From positions 372,001 through 436,000 of the forward strand of contig NZ_LR594487.1 in assembly GCF_901686465.1 (NCBI RefSeq): a stretch of 64,000 nucleotides of DNA, given 5' to 3'. Both the position numbers and the translations under genes were made by a program. Positions 26,566-35,915 of this stretch are shown here, piece after piece. The DNA comes from Halorubrum sp. DM2. GTDB lineage: Archaea; Halobacteriota; Halobacteria; Halobacteriales; Haloferacaceae. Each line of letters begins with the position of its first letter. The first letter of the stretch is position 1. The notes under the pieces were generated by a model that searched no databases, was not told the DNA's origin, and was given only the letters and a program-made list of their open reading frames with translations.

Positions 26566-27662
26566 GCCGCCCCGAGCGCGATCCCGCCCGCGTTCCGCGT
26601 CAGCAGATACAGCGCGAACGAGGAGAGCCAGTGCGACCCCGCGTAGTCGTCGGTGAGCACGTCCGCGGCCCCCGCCTCGGCGTGGCGGCGCGCCGCGTCG
26701 TCCAGCGGCTCCCGGAGCCGTTCGGCCGCCGGTCCCTCCCGCCCCGCCAGCGCGTCGGCCAGCCCCGCGAGACACCACGCCCGGGAGACGTTGAGTCCGA
26801 TCAGGTGCATCGCCGCGCCGTCGCCCGCGTCGGGTTCGACGTCGACCGGCGCGAGCAGCGCGTCGTGCGGCGGCGCGGCGAGGTCCGGGAGGAACCCGTC
26901 GAGCCACGCCGCGAACGCGTCGGGGTCGAGGACGCGCCGGAGCAGGTCGGCCTCGACGAGCGCGGGCGAGACGAAGTCCCAGCCGACCGGCTCCGCGCCG
27001 ACGACCGCGGCGGTGTCGTCCGCGTAGAGGCGGCGGGCCGTCGCCTCGGTCTCCGATTCGAGGTCGGCGTCGCCGACGACCCGGGCGTAATCGAGGACGC
27101 CGGTGAGCGCGAACGCGGTGTTGCCGTGCGTGCCGACGCGCTGCGGGCGCTCGATGCCGAGGAACGACTCGCGGACTCCGCGCCGGATCCGACCTTCGAG
27201 CGGCCCGAGCGTCTCGCGCCACGCGTCGGCGCGCGGGTCGTCCCACAGGCGGAGTTCGGCGGCGAGCCGGAGCAGCCACGACCAGCCGTACGGCTCCTCG
27301 AAGCCGGCGTTCTGGTCGATGTAGTCGACCTCGCTCGCGACGTTCGGAGCCGTCAGCCGCTCGTCGACGGACGCCTCGATCGCGGTCTCGTCCGGGTGGT
27401 CTGAGGCGAGCCGGAGCGCGCGTACGAGCGCCCAGTGGCTGTGGACCGCCGAGTGCCAGTCGAAACAGCCGTAGAAGACGGGGTGATTCTCCGCGGGACG
27501 CGTCGGGGCCTCCGGTCCCTCCACGACCCCCTGATAGTGCGGGTACTCGGTCTCGACTCCGTCGAGCGGATGCGCGGCGAGCGCCGTCGCGACGGCGTCG
27601 TCGAGCGCCTCCGCCCGTCCGTCGCGGAGCGCGTCCGGCGAGAGCTCCTCGAATGCGTTCAT
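26562..27662 (-). CDS. DUF2891 family protein
   Basis: The 366-residue protein contains the family signature HPVFYGCFDWHSAVHSHWALVRALRL (about 81-106) and a run of helical repeats with GWSWLLRLAAELRLW and YAGSHWLSSFALYLLT. The helical pattern suggests an alpha/alpha-toroid as in glycan-processing enzymes, but the reaction is unknown. Conserved histidine and tryptophan-rich motifs suggest an enzyme. It overlaps uppS by 4 bp tail to tail. Confidence 0.83.
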   Translation of the reverse strand: MNAFEELSPDALRDGRAEALDDAVATALAAHPLDGVETEYPHYQGVVEGPEAPTRPAENHPVFYGCFDWHSAVHSHWALVRALRLASDHPDETAIEASVDERLTAPNVASEVDYIDQNAGFEEPYGWSWLLRLAAELRLWDDPRADAWRETLGPLEGRIRRGVRESFLGIERPQRVGTHGNTAFALTGVLDYARVVGDADLESETEATARRLYADDTAAVVGAEPVGWDFVSPALVEADLLRRVLDPDAFAAWLDGFLPDLAAPPHDALLAPVDVEPDAGDGAAMHLIGLNVSRAWCLAGLADALAGREGPAAERLREPLDDAARRHAEAGAADVLTDDYAGSHWLSSFALYLLTRNAGGIALGAA

Positions 27663-27792
27663 GCCCGACGGTCGGCGGGCCGCCTGTTCAATCGATCGGT
27701 CGCGTGCGATCAGGTGGCACGCAGAAAATCGGTTCTCGCGGAGTTACGCCCGGTCGCGACCGGTCATGCGGAAATCTACCGTACCGCGCCGC

Positions 27793-28251
27793 TCACGCCG
27801 GGTTCTTCCGCGTGAGGTCGCTCCCGCAGATCGGGCACCGCTCCTTGTTCTCGTCGAAGGTGCGGTTACAGCCGACACACTGGAACCGCCACTCCCGCTC
27901 CTCCGAGATGCCGTCGCGGGCGATAGCCTCGACCGGGAGGTCGAGCCGCTCGGCGACGTTCTGCATCGCGTAGTCGTCGGTGACGAGCGTCGCGTGAAGC
28001 TCCAGGGCGGTCGCGATCAGCCGGATGTCTGTGTCTGACAACTCCGCGGCGTCGCCCGACCCCTTCGCGGCCCGGCGGACCCGGTCGACCGCTTCCGGGG
28101 CCGGCACGTGCACCGTCATCCCGGAGCCCTCCATCGCGTCGAAGCGGAGCGCCACCTCGCCGGTTAGCTCCTCGTGGACCGCCGGAATGGAGACCACGTC
28201 GTCGTCGGTGGTGTACTCGTGGATGAACGCGGACGAGTCGAGGACTTCCAT
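27793..28251 (-). CDS. nob1: rRNA maturation endonuclease Nob1
   Basis: The 152-residue protein has an N-terminal PIN nuclease domain with the acidic residues in VLDSSAFIHEY, LSDTDIRLIATALE and VTDDYAMQN, and a C-terminal zinc ribbon WRFQCVGCNRTFDENKERCPICGSDL. This layout is that of Nob1, which cuts the 3' end of 16S rRNA precursor. Its start codon overlaps the stop of the PRC-barrel gene by one base, so the two are co-translated. Confidence 0.93.
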   Translation of the reverse strand: MEVLDSSAFIHEYTTDDDVVSIPAVHEELTGEVALRFDAMEGSGMTVHVPAPEAVDRVRRAAKGSGDAAELSDTDIRLIATALELHATLVTDDYAMQNVAERLDLPVEAIARDGISEEREWRFQCVGCNRTFDENKERCPICGSDLTRKNPA

Positions 28252-28496
28252 CAGCGGGAGACGACGATGTAGTCTTTCACCGCCTGCACGTTCGCAACCG
28301 GTACTCGGAGCCGCCCCATCTCGTCGACGTCGAAGTCGACGCGTCCGGGCCTGAGCTGTTCGTGCGGGCTGACGAGCAGGTGGTTCAGCTCGCCGGACTC
28401 GAGGTTCATCGTGATGTTGTACAGGTCCCCGAGTTCCGTGCCGTCGGAGCTCATCACCGCCTTCCCGGAGAGGTTCTCCGCGAGGATGTCGACCAT
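28251..28496 (-). CDS. PRC-barrel domain protein
   Basis: The 81-residue protein is a stand-alone PRC barrel: MVDILAENLSGKAVMSSDGTELGDLYNITMNLESGELNHLLVSP... PRC barrels are small beta folds found in RimM (ribosome maturation) and photosynthetic proteins; archaeal single-domain forms are implicated in RNA or division functions. Position directly before nob1, overlapping it by one base, fits a role in ribosome biogenesis or RNA processing (inference). A TATA box at 28521-28526 is 27 bases before the ATG at 28496, which supports this start over an upstream in-frame ATG. Confidence 0.88.
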   Translation of the reverse strand: MVDILAENLSGKAVMSSDGTELGDLYNITMNLESGELNHLLVSPHEQLRPGRVDFDVDEMGRLRVPVANVQAVKDYIVVSR

Positions 28497-28520
28497 ACCC
28501 GCACGGTCCCGGGCGACGGT

Positions 28521-28526
28521 ATTAAA
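28521..28526 (-). promoter_or_regulatory. TATA box of the PRC-barrel/nob1 operon
   Basis: TTTAAT on the minus strand stands about 27 bases before the PRC-barrel ATG. Confidence 0.55.
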
Positions 28527-28654
28527 CGCCACGGGCCGTCCGACGGGCGACGGACGGGCGTCGCCCTCGTCGTCGCGGTTCGTCGCGGCATTTTGAAAGG
28601 CTTAACTGACGCCCGGGCGGAACGGACGGTATAACCTTCTCGGGGCGATCACAT

Positions 28655-30448
28655 ATGACCGACCACACACACGCGGACACCCTGCGAACCCCAATCGTCG
28701 CCGTGCTGGGCCACGTCGACCACGGCAAGACGAGCCTGCTCGACACGATCCGCGGCTCCGCCGTCAGCGAGGGCGAGGCCGGCGCGATCACCCAACACAT
28801 CGGGGCGACGGACATCCCGCTCGACACCATCTCCGGGATGGCCGGCGAGCTGATCGACCCGTCGGATTTCGATCTGCCCGGCCTGCTTTTCATCGACACG
28901 CCGGGCCATCACTCCTTCTCGACGCTGCGCGCCCGCGGCGGCGCGCTCGCCGACATCGCGGTGCTGGTCGTCGATGTCAACGACGGCTTCCAGCCGCAGA
29001 CGGAGGAGGCGATAGACATCCTCCGCCGGACGGGAACGCCGTTCGTCGTCGCGGCCAACAAGGTCGATACGACGCCCGGCTGGAACCCGCAGGACGGCGA
29101 ACCGATCCAGCGGAGCATGGAGGCGCAGTCCGAGCGCGCGAAGTCGATGCTCGACGAGAACCTCTACGAGATCATCGGCCAGCTGTCGGACGCCGGCTTC
29201 TCCGCCGACCTCTACTGGCGCGTCCAGGACTTCCAGAAGAACATCGGGGTCGTCCCGCTGTCGGCGCTCACCGGCGAGGGCGTCCCGGACCTGCTGACCG
29301 TCCTCATGGGCCTCTCCCAGCGGTTCATGAAAGAGGAGATGGCCATCGACGTTCAGGGGCCGGGCGAGGGGACGGTCCTCGAAGTGAAAGACGAGCGCGG
29401 GTTCGGTGCCACCGTCGACACCGTCGTCTACGACGGCGTGATCCGCAACGGCGATCAGATCGTCGTCGGGGGACAGGACGAGCCGATCGTCACCGAGGTC
29501 CGCGCGCTGCTCCGCCCGCAGCCGCTCGCGGAGATCCGCACCGAGAAGGAGTTCGAGAAGGTCGGCGAGATCGGTGCCGCGGCCGGGGTGAAGATCGCCG
29601 CCCCCGACCTCGATCAGGCGATGGCGGGCGCGCCGGTCCGAGTCGTCCGCGACCGCCCCGTCGAGGACGTGATCGAGGAGGTGAAGGCGGAACTCGCCGA
29701 GATCGAGGTTGACACGGCCGACAACGGCGTCGTCGTCAAGGCTGACACCCTCGGCTCGCTGGAGGCGATGGCGAACGCGCTCCGCGAGGCCGAGGTGCCG
29801 ATCCTCCGCGCCGAGGTCGGCGACATCGCGCCCCGGGACATCGCCGTCGCGGAGACGGCGAATCAGGACGAACACAAGGCTATCTTAGGTTTCAACGTCG
29901 ACCTCCTCCAGAACGCGGAGTCCGACCTGGAGAACGCGGACGTGAAGCTGTTCAAAAACGAGGTCATCTACCAGCTCGTCGAGGACTACGAGCGCTACGT
30001 CGAGGAGAAACAGCGCGCCCAACAGGAGACCGTGCTGGACAAGGTTGTGCGCCCGGCCCGCTTCCGCATCCTCCCCGACCACACGTTCCGCCAGAACGAC
30101 CCCGCGGTCGTCGGCGTGGAGATCATCGCCGGCACGCTCCAGAACAACCGCAACGTCGGCTACTTCGAGGGCAACGAGTTCGAGCGCGTCGGCGGGCTCT
30201 CCGGGATTCAAAAGCAGGGCGAGGACGTCGACGAGGCCCGCTCCGGCGAGCGCGTCAGCATCGCCATCGACGGGCCGACCGTCGGGCGCGACATCGAGGA
30301 GGGCGACACGCTCTGGACCGAGGTGCCCGAGAAGCACGCGAAGATCTTAGAACAGGAGCTGAAAGAGGAGATCACCGCCGACGAGCGCGAGGCGCTTCAG
30401 GGGTATCTCGACACGCGCCGGAAGCGGGACCCGTTCTGGGGGAAGTAG
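28655..30448 (+). CDS. infB: Translation initiation factor IF-2 (aIF5B)
   Basis: The 597-residue GTPase promotes ribosomal subunit joining and initiator tRNA placement. G1 is [14 protein letters not shown], the switch II G3 motif is DTPGHHSF, G4 is [10 protein letters not shown], and the rest matches the archaeal/eukaryotic IF5B form: domain II ([23 protein letters not shown]), domain III and domain IV ([20 protein letters not shown]). Length is normal for archaea. It is a single gene, divergent from the PRC-barrel/nob1 operon; a TATAAC at 28630-28635 precedes the ATG. Confidence 0.96.
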   Translation: MTDHTHADTLRTPIVAVLGHVDHGKTSLLDTIRGSAVSEGEAGAITQHIGATDIPLDTISGMAGELIDPSDFDLPGLLFIDTPGHHSFSTLRARGGALADIAVLVVDVNDGFQPQTEEAIDILRRTGTPFVVAANKVDTTPGWNPQDGEPIQRSMEAQSERAKSMLDENLYEIIGQLSDAGFSADLYWRVQDFQKNIGVVPLSALTGEGVPDLLTVLMGLSQRFMKEEMAIDVQGPGEGTVLEVKDERGFGATVDTVVYDGVIRNGDQIVVGGQDEPIVTEVRALLRPQPLAEIRTEKEFEKVGEIGAAAGVKIAAPDLDQAMAGAPVRVVRDRPVEDVIEEVKAELAEIEVDTADNGVVVKADTLGSLEAMANALREAEVPILRAEVGDIAPRDIAVAETANQDEHKAILGFNVDLLQNAESDLENADVKLFKNEVIYQLVEDYERYVEEKQRAQQETVLDKVVRPARFRILPDHTFRQNDPAVVGVEIIAGTLQNNRNVGYFEGNEFERVGGLSGIQKQGEDVDEARSGERVSIAIDGPTVGRDIEEGDTLWTEVPEKHAKILEQELKEEITADEREALQGYLDTRRKRDPFWGK

Positions 30449-30477
30449 GCGTTTTCACGCCCGCTTTCGCGGAATCT

Positions 30478-31053
30478 TCACGCGTACACCAGAATGATCA
30501 CGGCGACGAACGCCAACTCGCCGCCGACGAGCAGCGCGGCGAGCAGCCACGTCCGGTAGGTCCACAGCCAGTCGCGGGCGTCCGCGAGCCGACCTCCGCC
30601 GTCCGCCGTCGACTCGGCGCGGTACGCGGGATCGACCCGCCACCCCTCCTCGGGATCGTAGGTCGCGGGCACGCGAGCGCCGACGAGTTCGTCGACATCG
30701 AGCGGCGAGACGCCCGCGGCCTCTAAGAATTCGAGGAATTCCGCCGACTCCGTGAGCGACCCGTCTCGGGGCGCGTCGAACCGCTCGGTGTGCGTGGCGT
30801 CGCCGTGCGGCGGGCGCATCTCGACGACGACGCGGTCGCCGACCGAGCGCACCGCCGTGACGATCAGCGCGTTCTCCTCGTCGTTGAGGTACGCCTCGCG
30901 GAGCCGGCGTTTCACCTCCTCGTCGACGCCCGCGTCGAGGTCCTCGGGGAGGGGCTCGTCGTCGTCCGGGATCGGGTCGCTGTCGACGCCGTCGGCGCTT
31001 TCGCGGTCGACGGTCGTCGAGACGGCCTTGTCGCCGCCGGGTCGGTCCGCCAT
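30478..31053 (-). CDS. Haloarchaeal protein with C-terminal membrane anchor (191 residues)
   Basis: The product has an acidic, disordered N-terminus (1-50), a small domain (about 50-120, with VKRRLREAYLNDEENALIVTAVRSVGDRVVVEMRPPHGDATHTERFDAP) and one membrane helix at the C-terminus (about 165-188). I do not recognise the family. A tail-anchored cytoplasmic domain is the simplest topology. I start at the ATG at 31053; a TTATGG about 27 bases upstream agrees. The frame runs upstream into repeat DNA, which I exclude. It is convergent with infB. Confidence 0.6.
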   Translation of the reverse strand: MADRPGGDKAVSTTVDRESADGVDSDPIPDDDEPLPEDLDAGVDEEVKRRLREAYLNDEENALIVTAVRSVGDRVVVEMRPPHGDATHTERFDAPRDGSLTESAEFLEFLEAAGVSPLDVDELVGARVPATYDPEEGWRVDPAYRAESTADGGGRLADARDWLWTYRTWLLAALLVGGELAFVAVIILVYA

Positions 31054-31142
31054 CGATCCGGGGTTGGCGACGCGTTCCCATAAGGTCACGGCCGCTATAC
31101 GCGACTGGTTTCGCTGCGAACGATCCGACTCCCGCAGAGAAC

Positions 31143-31462
31143 ACGACCGCCGAAGCCCCAGTCGATCGACTGTACGCTGCTGATCCCGTCGCAACTACGA
31201 CCGCCGAAGCCCCAGTCGCGAGGACTCGATGCGCTCGCTGCGGTCCTCAGTCGTTCGCTTCGCTCACTCCCTGCGGTCCTTGCGTCGCGCGTCTTCGTCC
31301 TCGCGACTGCCCCTTCGAGTCCCGCCCCGCACAGCGACCGCACCTCACGCCTCCCCAGCCTCGTCGCTGGCGGTCTTCGCTTCGCTCGACCGCCAGCGAC
31401 TCCCTCGCGCGGCGCTGCGTCGCGGCCGCCGGTGGCGGCCGCTCGCAGGCGCGCGCCACCGC
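31143..31462 (+). repeat. Hairpin-rich intergenic element, copy D with satellite unit
   Basis: On the plus strand a satellite unit (31143-31176) with mini-hairpin CAGTC-GATC-GACTG precedes the main element (31198-31462). Hairpin 3 arms are CAGTCGCGAGGAC and GTCCTCGCGACTG. Hairpin 2 has 13-bp arms GTCGCTGGCGGTC and GACCGCCAGCGAC. Hairpin 1 pairs CTGCG with CGCAG around GCGGCCGCC/GGCGGCCGC. The end is only 18 bp from the stop codon of the convergent pelA gene. It occupies the 427-bp gap 31054-31480, where the remainder is featureless apart from the neighbouring promoter. Confidence 0.82.
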
Positions 31463-31480
31463 ATACCGACGGCCGGCCAC

Positions 31481-32548
31481 TTACTGGAGTCGGTAGCGCA
31501 GTATCGCGGCGATGCCGCCGAGGTTCGACAGCTGTTCGCCGGGTGCGAACTCGGAAGAGAACACGACCACGTCGCCGCCCTGCTGTTCGACCGACTCGAT
31601 CACATCGTTCACGTCGATGGTCCAGTCGCCGTCGTTCTGGCGCTCAGTGCGAAGCCGCTCGTCGACGACGAGCAGCGTCTCGATAGCGCCGAACTCGGCC
31701 GCTTCGGCCACGTCCTCCGGCCCGTACGTCGCCTTCGCGCCCTTCGCGATGTTCTCGGTCAGCTCATCGATGAGGTTCGCCTCCTTCGAGATGCGGGTCT
31801 CCTTTTGGACCTCGTCGACCGCGCCGCGTTTCAGGACTTCGTGGACGCCGCGGTCGCCGACCGCGGAGGTGTCGACGGTGGTGACTCGGTCGGAGAGGTC
31901 CCGGTACTCCTCGTCGATGTAGTCGCGCGCGTCCTGCTTGGTGAAGCCGGGGCCCGCGAGAATGACCGCGTCGGCGTCGAGGTGCGCGAGCGCGTCGCCC
32001 AGCTCGGAGAACAGCTCCTCGCGGGGCCGCGAGTACTCGCCTTTCCCGGTCGGCTTCGTGAACGAGGCGTACTCCTCGGTGCCGTATTGCTGGACGGTGT
32101 GGACGAACGCGGCCCCCTCCTCGACGGTCGCGATGGCCACGTCGGGGTTCTCCGCGGCCTCGGTAGCCTCCTCTAACCGCTCAGTCTGGTCCGGCTTGAA
32201 GTGTTTCTCGACCGTGATCTCGTCGTGTTCCTCGACGTTGAGCGTGTGGTGGGCGTTGAGCTGGTCCTCCCGCGAGCAGCCGACGATCACGCCGGAGACG
32301 CGGAGTCGGTTGGCGAACCGCGCGAACTCCACGTCCTCCACCTCCAGCGTGACGAAGATGTGCTCGCGCTGTCCGCCGGTGTCCCGCATCTGGTCGTCGT
32401 TCCGCTGGATGCGTCGCGTGGTGTCGCCCTCGACGAGGTCCCCGGGTTCGAGGACGTGCGCGAGGTGCCAGAGATCGTCGACGTTCTCGGGGACCAGCGT
32501 GAGCCGTTCCCGGCCCTCCTCGCCGTACCCCCGCTCGGAGATGCGCAT
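31481..32548 (-). CDS. pelA: Pelota (Dom34) mRNA surveillance protein
   Basis: The 355-residue protein is archaeal pelota, which with aABCE1 and aEF1A rescues ribosomes stalled on damaged or non-stop mRNA. Its start [37 protein letters not shown] is the Sm-fold N-domain, and the release-factor-like central and C-terminal domains follow, ending with [29 protein letters not shown]. The GGQ motif of true release factors is absent, as expected. It follows the DUF4013 gene on the same strand by 25 bp. Confidence 0.94.
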   Translation of the reverse strand: MRISERGYGEEGRERLTLVPENVDDLWHLAHVLEPGDLVEGDTTRRIQRNDDQMRDTGGQREHIFVTLEVEDVEFARFANRLRVSGVIVGCSREDQLNAHHTLNVEEHDEITVEKHFKPDQTERLEEATEAAENPDVAIATVEEGAAFVHTVQQYGTEEYASFTKPTGKGEYSRPREELFSELGDALAHLDADAVILAGPGFTKQDARDYIDEEYRDLSDRVTTVDTSAVGDRGVHEVLKRGAVDEVQKETRISKEANLIDELTENIAKGAKATYGPEDVAEAAEFGAIETLLVVDERLRTERQNDGDWTIDVNDVIESVEQQGGDVVVFSSEFAPGEQLSNLGGIAAILRYRLQ

Positions 32549-32573
32549 GGCCGTGGGTTCGCTCGGGACCGTA

Positions 32574-33617
32574 TCAACTCTTGTCTTCCGCGTCGTCCAG
32601 CGCGGGCCCCCACTCGAAGCCGCCGTCCGGGCCGAAGCGGTCGCCCTCGGCGGAGTCGCGCGCGTCGCCGTCGGCATCGCGGGCCCCGCCGACCGGAACG
32701 GCGCGACCAATCTGGATCGCGGCCGGCGGTTCGCTCCGCACCGGCCGTCCGCCGTCGCCCGACACCACGGGCGTCGGCGGTCCGTCGCGCCCGTGGTCGG
32801 CAGCGTCGACGACGGAGTCGCCGTCCGGCCGCGAGCCCGGATCCGTCGTCGGCTCCCCGGCCATCGCCCTCCCCGCACCGCGTCCGTAGAGGCCGTGGGC
32901 GACGACCCGAACGGCGAACGCGAGCGCGACGCCGACGACCAACGGTATCGCGGGCGCGGCGACGGCGAACCCGACCGCGAGCGTCGCGACGCCGAGCGTC
33001 CATCCGGTGGCGTACGGTCCGGTCGCGGCGACGCCGGCCACTCTCCGCGGGTTCAGCCCGCTCCTGAGCTGACCGGTGGTCGCGAACACGGCGAGCGCCG
33101 CGGGGCGGACGTACGCGAACGCGAGGAGGTACGCGCCGACGAGCGCGGCGACGGCAACGCCGGCGACCGCGGCGACGGCCGCCGGCCCGTTCGGCCCGAG
33201 CGCCGATTCGACGGCGGCCGCGACGGACGCCGGATCGACCGGGCCGGCGACGAGCGCGGCGACGACCCCGACACCGACCGCGAGACCGCCCGCGAGCGGC
33301 GCGAGCAGCGCCGCCGACAGCAGTGCGGACTTGAGACCGTCGCGGACCAACTCGCCCCACGCGACGAGCGGCGGCGCGTCCGCCGCGGTCCCCGCGTCGA
33401 CCGCGCCGCGCGTCACGCGGACGAAGTACCCGCGGGCGACGAGCCACGGCGCGAGCGCGACCGGGGCCACAACGAGGAACACCGGGCTGACGAAGAGGAC
33501 GCCGCCGAGCCACAGCGGCGTCAGGACCCACGCGAGCAGGCTCACTACTCCGCCGACGAGGACGGTGCCCGCGGCGTCGTCGCTTCGCTTCAGCGCCGTC
33601 GCGGCCGCGGTGAGCAT
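32574..33617 (-). CDS. DUF4013 family membrane protein
   Basis: The protein has an N-terminal region [39 protein letters not shown] and about six hydrophobic segments, with the family-typical cytoplasmic stretch [22 protein letters not shown] charged disordered tail of about 100 residues follows. DUF4013 proteins are found in archaea and bacteria with no known function. I choose the ATG at 33617 (347 residues) because a TATA box (TTTATG, 33644-33649) is 29 bases before it; a GTG four codons upstream at 33629 is less well placed. Confidence 0.82.
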   Translation of the reverse strand: MLTAAATALKRSDDAAGTVLVGGVVSLLAWVLTPLWLGGVLFVSPVFLVVAPVALAPWLVARGYFVRVTRGAVDAGTAADAPPLVAWGELVRDGLKSALLSAALLAPLAGGLAVGVGVVAALVAGPVDPASVAAAVESALGPNGPAAVAAVAGVAVAALVGAYLLAFAYVRPAALAVFATTGQLRSGLNPRRVAGVAATGPYATGWTLGVATLAVGFAVAAPAIPLVVGVALAFAVRVVAHGLYGRGAGRAMAGEPTTDPGSRPDGDSVVDAADHGRDGPPTPVVSGDGGRPVRSEPPAAIQIGRAVPVGGARDADGDARDSAEGDRFGPDGGFEWGPALDDAEDKS

Positions 33618-33643
33618 GTGACCCGACACAAGGACGGGAGCGG

Positions 33644-33649
33644 CATAAA
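33644..33649 (-). promoter_or_regulatory. TATA box of the DUF4013 gene
   Basis: TTTATG on the minus strand is about 29 bases before the ATG at 33617 and decides between the two possible starts. Confidence 0.55.
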
Positions 33650-33837
33650 TGGTCCCCGGCCCGAGCGTTTATGTCGCTTCGCGGGGTACTGCCAATCGGC
33701 CGCGCGGGATAATCGTGTGCCTCTGACAACCCACTTCCGGCCGCCTTCTGGCGGTCGACCCCCCGTCCGCGGCTTTCGGCTGATGACCTTCCCTCCCTCT
33801 TCTCTCCAGTCGCGTCGCCGTCGCGTGCCGGTACCGA

Positions 33838-33842
33838 TTTAT
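33838..33842 (+). promoter_or_regulatory. TATA box of the 33866 gene
   Basis: TTTAT is about 26 bases before the ATG at 33866, fitting a leaderless transcript for the two-gene unit that follows. Confidence 0.55.
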
Positions 33843-33865
33843 CCCGTCCCGCCGACGGATCGGGT

Positions 33866-34258
33866 ATGACCGGCGACGAGCGGACGGCCGACGTGGAGCC
33901 GGCGCTCCGCAGCTACGGCGTCAGCGTCGAATCGATCGACCTCGGCGACCCGCTGGAGCTGACGTACATGACGGCGTTCCCCGGCCGCGAGGTCCACCGC
34001 GGCGAGATCGGGCGCGCGCTCAACGCGCTCATCGACCGCGCGGAGGCCGACGAGTGGGACCCCGTCCGCGTCGAGGGCACGGTCGTTCGGTCCCCCGGCG
34101 ACGTCCTCGGGACGTGGCACGCCGAAGCGGAGTGGTTCGAGGCGCTCAACAGCTACGAGATCTCCGAGACCGAGTTCTCGGCCCGCGTGCTGGACACCCT
34201 CAGCCACGAGAGCGACGGAGAGGCCAGCCATGAGAGCGACCCGGAGGCCGACCGGTGA
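33866..34258 (+). CDS. Haloarchaeal protein of unknown function (130 residues)
   Basis: The acidic product begins MTGDERTADVEPALRSYGVSVESIDLGDPLELTYMTAFPG and contains a conserved-looking mixed alpha/beta core to about residue 110 (EVHRGEIGRALNALIDRAEADEWDPVRVEGTVVRSPGDVLGTWHAEAEWFEAL). A Ser/Glu/Asp tail follows. I do not recognise an enzyme motif; short proteins of this pattern are common in haloarchaea. Its stop overlaps the GTG start of the next gene by 4 bp, so it is coupled to the alpha/beta hydrolase. Confidence 0.65.
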   Translation: MTGDERTADVEPALRSYGVSVESIDLGDPLELTYMTAFPGREVHRGEIGRALNALIDRAEADEWDPVRVEGTVVRSPGDVLGTWHAEAEWFEALNSYEISETEFSARVLDTLSHESDGEASHESDPEADR

Positions 34259-35190
34259 CCCGGCGCAACCCGGTCAACCGGGCGCAGCGCCGACTGTCGC
34301 GCCCCGCCCGCGAGCGGTTCGCCACGCGCGCGGTCGCGTTCGACGTCGACGGCACGACCTGCCGCGGGACGCTGTACCTGCCCGGCGGCGACCCCGACGA
34401 CCCCCCGGTCGTCGTGATGGCACCCGGGCTCGGTGCCGAGCGCACGTTCGGCTACCCCGCCGTCGCGGAGCGGTTCGCCGACGCGGGCTACGCCGCCCTC
34501 CTCTTCGATCACCCGGAGTTCGGCGACTCCGACGGCGACTCGCAGGCGATCGACTTGGCTCGGCAGCGCGCGGCGTACGCGGCCGCGATCGACCGCGCGG
34601 GACGCGTCGACGCCGTCGGCGGCGACCTCGTGCTGTGGGGCGCGTCGCTGTCGGCCGCGCACGTCCTCACGCTCGCCGCCGAGCGCCGCGACGTCGACGC
34701 GGTCGTCGGCCTCGTCCCGATGCTCGACGGGCGCGCGATCGCGATGCGACGCGGCGGGCGGTACCTCGCGCGCGCCGCCCTCGCGGGGTTCCGCGACCGG
34801 ATCGGCAACCGGTTCGGTCGCGGCCGCACCGTCCCCATCGTCGGCGGCACCGAGGAGCTCGCGGCGATCACGGAGCCCGGAACCAAGCGGAAGTACATCG
34901 ATCTGGTCGACCGCGAGTCGGCGTGGCGCAACGAGACGCCCGCACGGTCGCTGCTCGGACTCGCGGGCTACCGACCCGTCACGCGCCTCGACGAGATCCG
35001 CGCCCCGACGCTCCTCTTGGCCGGGACCGACGACGCCATCGTCGACGCCGACGCGGTCGCGGCGGCCGGCGAGCGGCTCGACCGCGGCACGGTCGTCTCG
35101 ATGCCCGCCGACCACTTCTCGGTGCTGGGTGGGGACTTCGAGGGCGCGATCGGTCACCAGCTGTCGTTCCTCAAAGACGCGCTGGAGTAA
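34255..35190 (+). CDS. Alpha/beta hydrolase
   Basis: The 311-residue protein has the alpha/beta hydrolase fold: a nucleophile serine in LWGASLSAAHVLTLAA, an acidic residue in LLAGTDDAIVDADAV and the histidine in MPADHFSVLGGDF complete the triad. The oxyanion region is VVMAPGLGAERTFGYP. It resembles the dienelactone-hydrolase/peptidase S9-like group acting on esters or acyl peptides; the substrate is unknown. Translation starts at a GTG that overlaps the preceding stop codon by 4 bp. Confidence 0.82.
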   Translation: MTRRNPVNRAQRRLSRPARERFATRAVAFDVDGTTCRGTLYLPGGDPDDPPVVVMAPGLGAERTFGYPAVAERFADAGYAALLFDHPEFGDSDGDSQAIDLARQRAAYAAAIDRAGRVDAVGGDLVLWGASLSAAHVLTLAAERRDVDAVVGLVPMLDGRAIAMRRGGRYLARAALAGFRDRIGNRFGRGRTVPIVGGTEELAAITEPGTKRKYIDLVDRESAWRNETPARSLLGLAGYRPVTRLDEIRAPTLLLAGTDDAIVDADAVAAAGERLDRGTVVSMPADHFSVLGGDFEGAIGHQLSFLKDALE

Positions 35191-35223
35191 CCCCTCTGGA
35201 CGGTTCGCTTAGACCGATCCTCC

Positions 35224-35480
35224 GCGGTGGCGCGCGCCTGCGAGCGGCCGCCACCGGCGGCCGCGACGCAGCGCCGCGCGAGGGAGTCAGTCGGCCTCCG
35301 CTTCGCTCCGGCCGACTGACGAGGCTGGGGAGGTGTGAGGTGCGGTGCGGGCGGGAATCGAAGGGGCAGCCGCGAGGCGGGCGCAGGTGACGCAAGCACT
35401 GGAAGGAGCGAACGCAGTGAGCGACTGAAGCGCGCAGCGAGCGTGCGCCCGCCTCGCGGCTGGGGCTTCGGGGGTCACAG
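35224..35480 (-). repeat. Hairpin-rich intergenic element, copy E
   Basis: Read on the minus strand. Hairpin 3 has perfect 19-bp arms (CAGCCGCGAGGCGGGCGCA and TGCGCCCGCCTCGCGGCTG as read on the plus strand). Hairpin 2 arms are GTCAGTCGGCC and GGCCGACTGAC. Hairpin 1 pairs CTGCG with CGCAG around GCGGCCGCC/GGCGGCCGC. No satellite unit is seen. It lies in the 392-bp gap between the hydrolase and MTH1187 genes, beginning 34 bp after the hydrolase stop; 35481-35552 shows nothing identifiable. Confidence 0.82.
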
Positions 35481-35552
35481 TCGTGTTCGAGACAGAATTC
35501 CTGTAGCGCCGGGCGTCAGAACCGCCACACAAATCCCGATCTCCGGCGACCG

Positions 35553-35558
35553 CTTAAG
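35553..35558 (+). promoter_or_regulatory. TATA box of the MTH1187-family gene
   Basis: CTTAAG is about 27 bases before the ATG at 35583. Confidence 0.45.
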
Positions 35559-35582
35559 TGACCGCACCGCGCATCCACGCCT

Positions 35583-35894
35583 ATGACAGCGATCGCGATG
35601 TTGAGCGTTGCGCCGGTGATCGAGGGGAGCATGGCGGAGGAGGTCGCGAAGGCCGTCGCCGCGCTCGACGAGTTCGACGTGAGCTACGAGACCAACCCGA
35701 TGGGAACCGTCATCGAGGCCGACGACGCGGAGACGCTGTTCGCGGCCGCCGCGGCTGCCCACGAGGCGGTCGACGGCGACCGCGTCTCGACGTTCCTCAA
35801 GATCGACGACAAACGGACGAGCGACGCGACCGCGGCCGACAAGGTCACCGCCGTCGAGGACCACCTCGGCCGCGAGGCGAAGCGGGAGCGCTGA
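35583..35894 (+). CDS. MTH1187/YkoF-type thiamine-binding family protein (DUF77)
   Basis: The 103-residue protein is a compact ferredoxin-like fold: MTAIAMLSVAPVIEGSMAEEVAKAVAALDEFDVSYETNPMGTVIEADD... The opening beta strand with SVxP and the later YETNPMGTVIEA match the MTH1187 family, which forms tetramers and in some members binds thiamine or hydroxymethylpyrimidine. The physiological role in haloarchaea is not established. The end is 21 bp from the end of rtcB (convergent). Confidence 0.88.
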   Translation: MTAIAMLSVAPVIEGSMAEEVAKAVAALDEFDVSYETNPMGTVIEADDAETLFAAAAAAHEAVDGDRVSTFLKIDDKRTSDATAADKVTAVEDHLGREAKRER

Positions 35895-35915
35895 GGCGAC
35901 CCGTTCCGACTGCGC

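Noticed and set aside
25192..27279. 695-codon minus-strand frame opposite uppS
   Set aside because: It is antisense to a recognised enzyme and has no domain signature.
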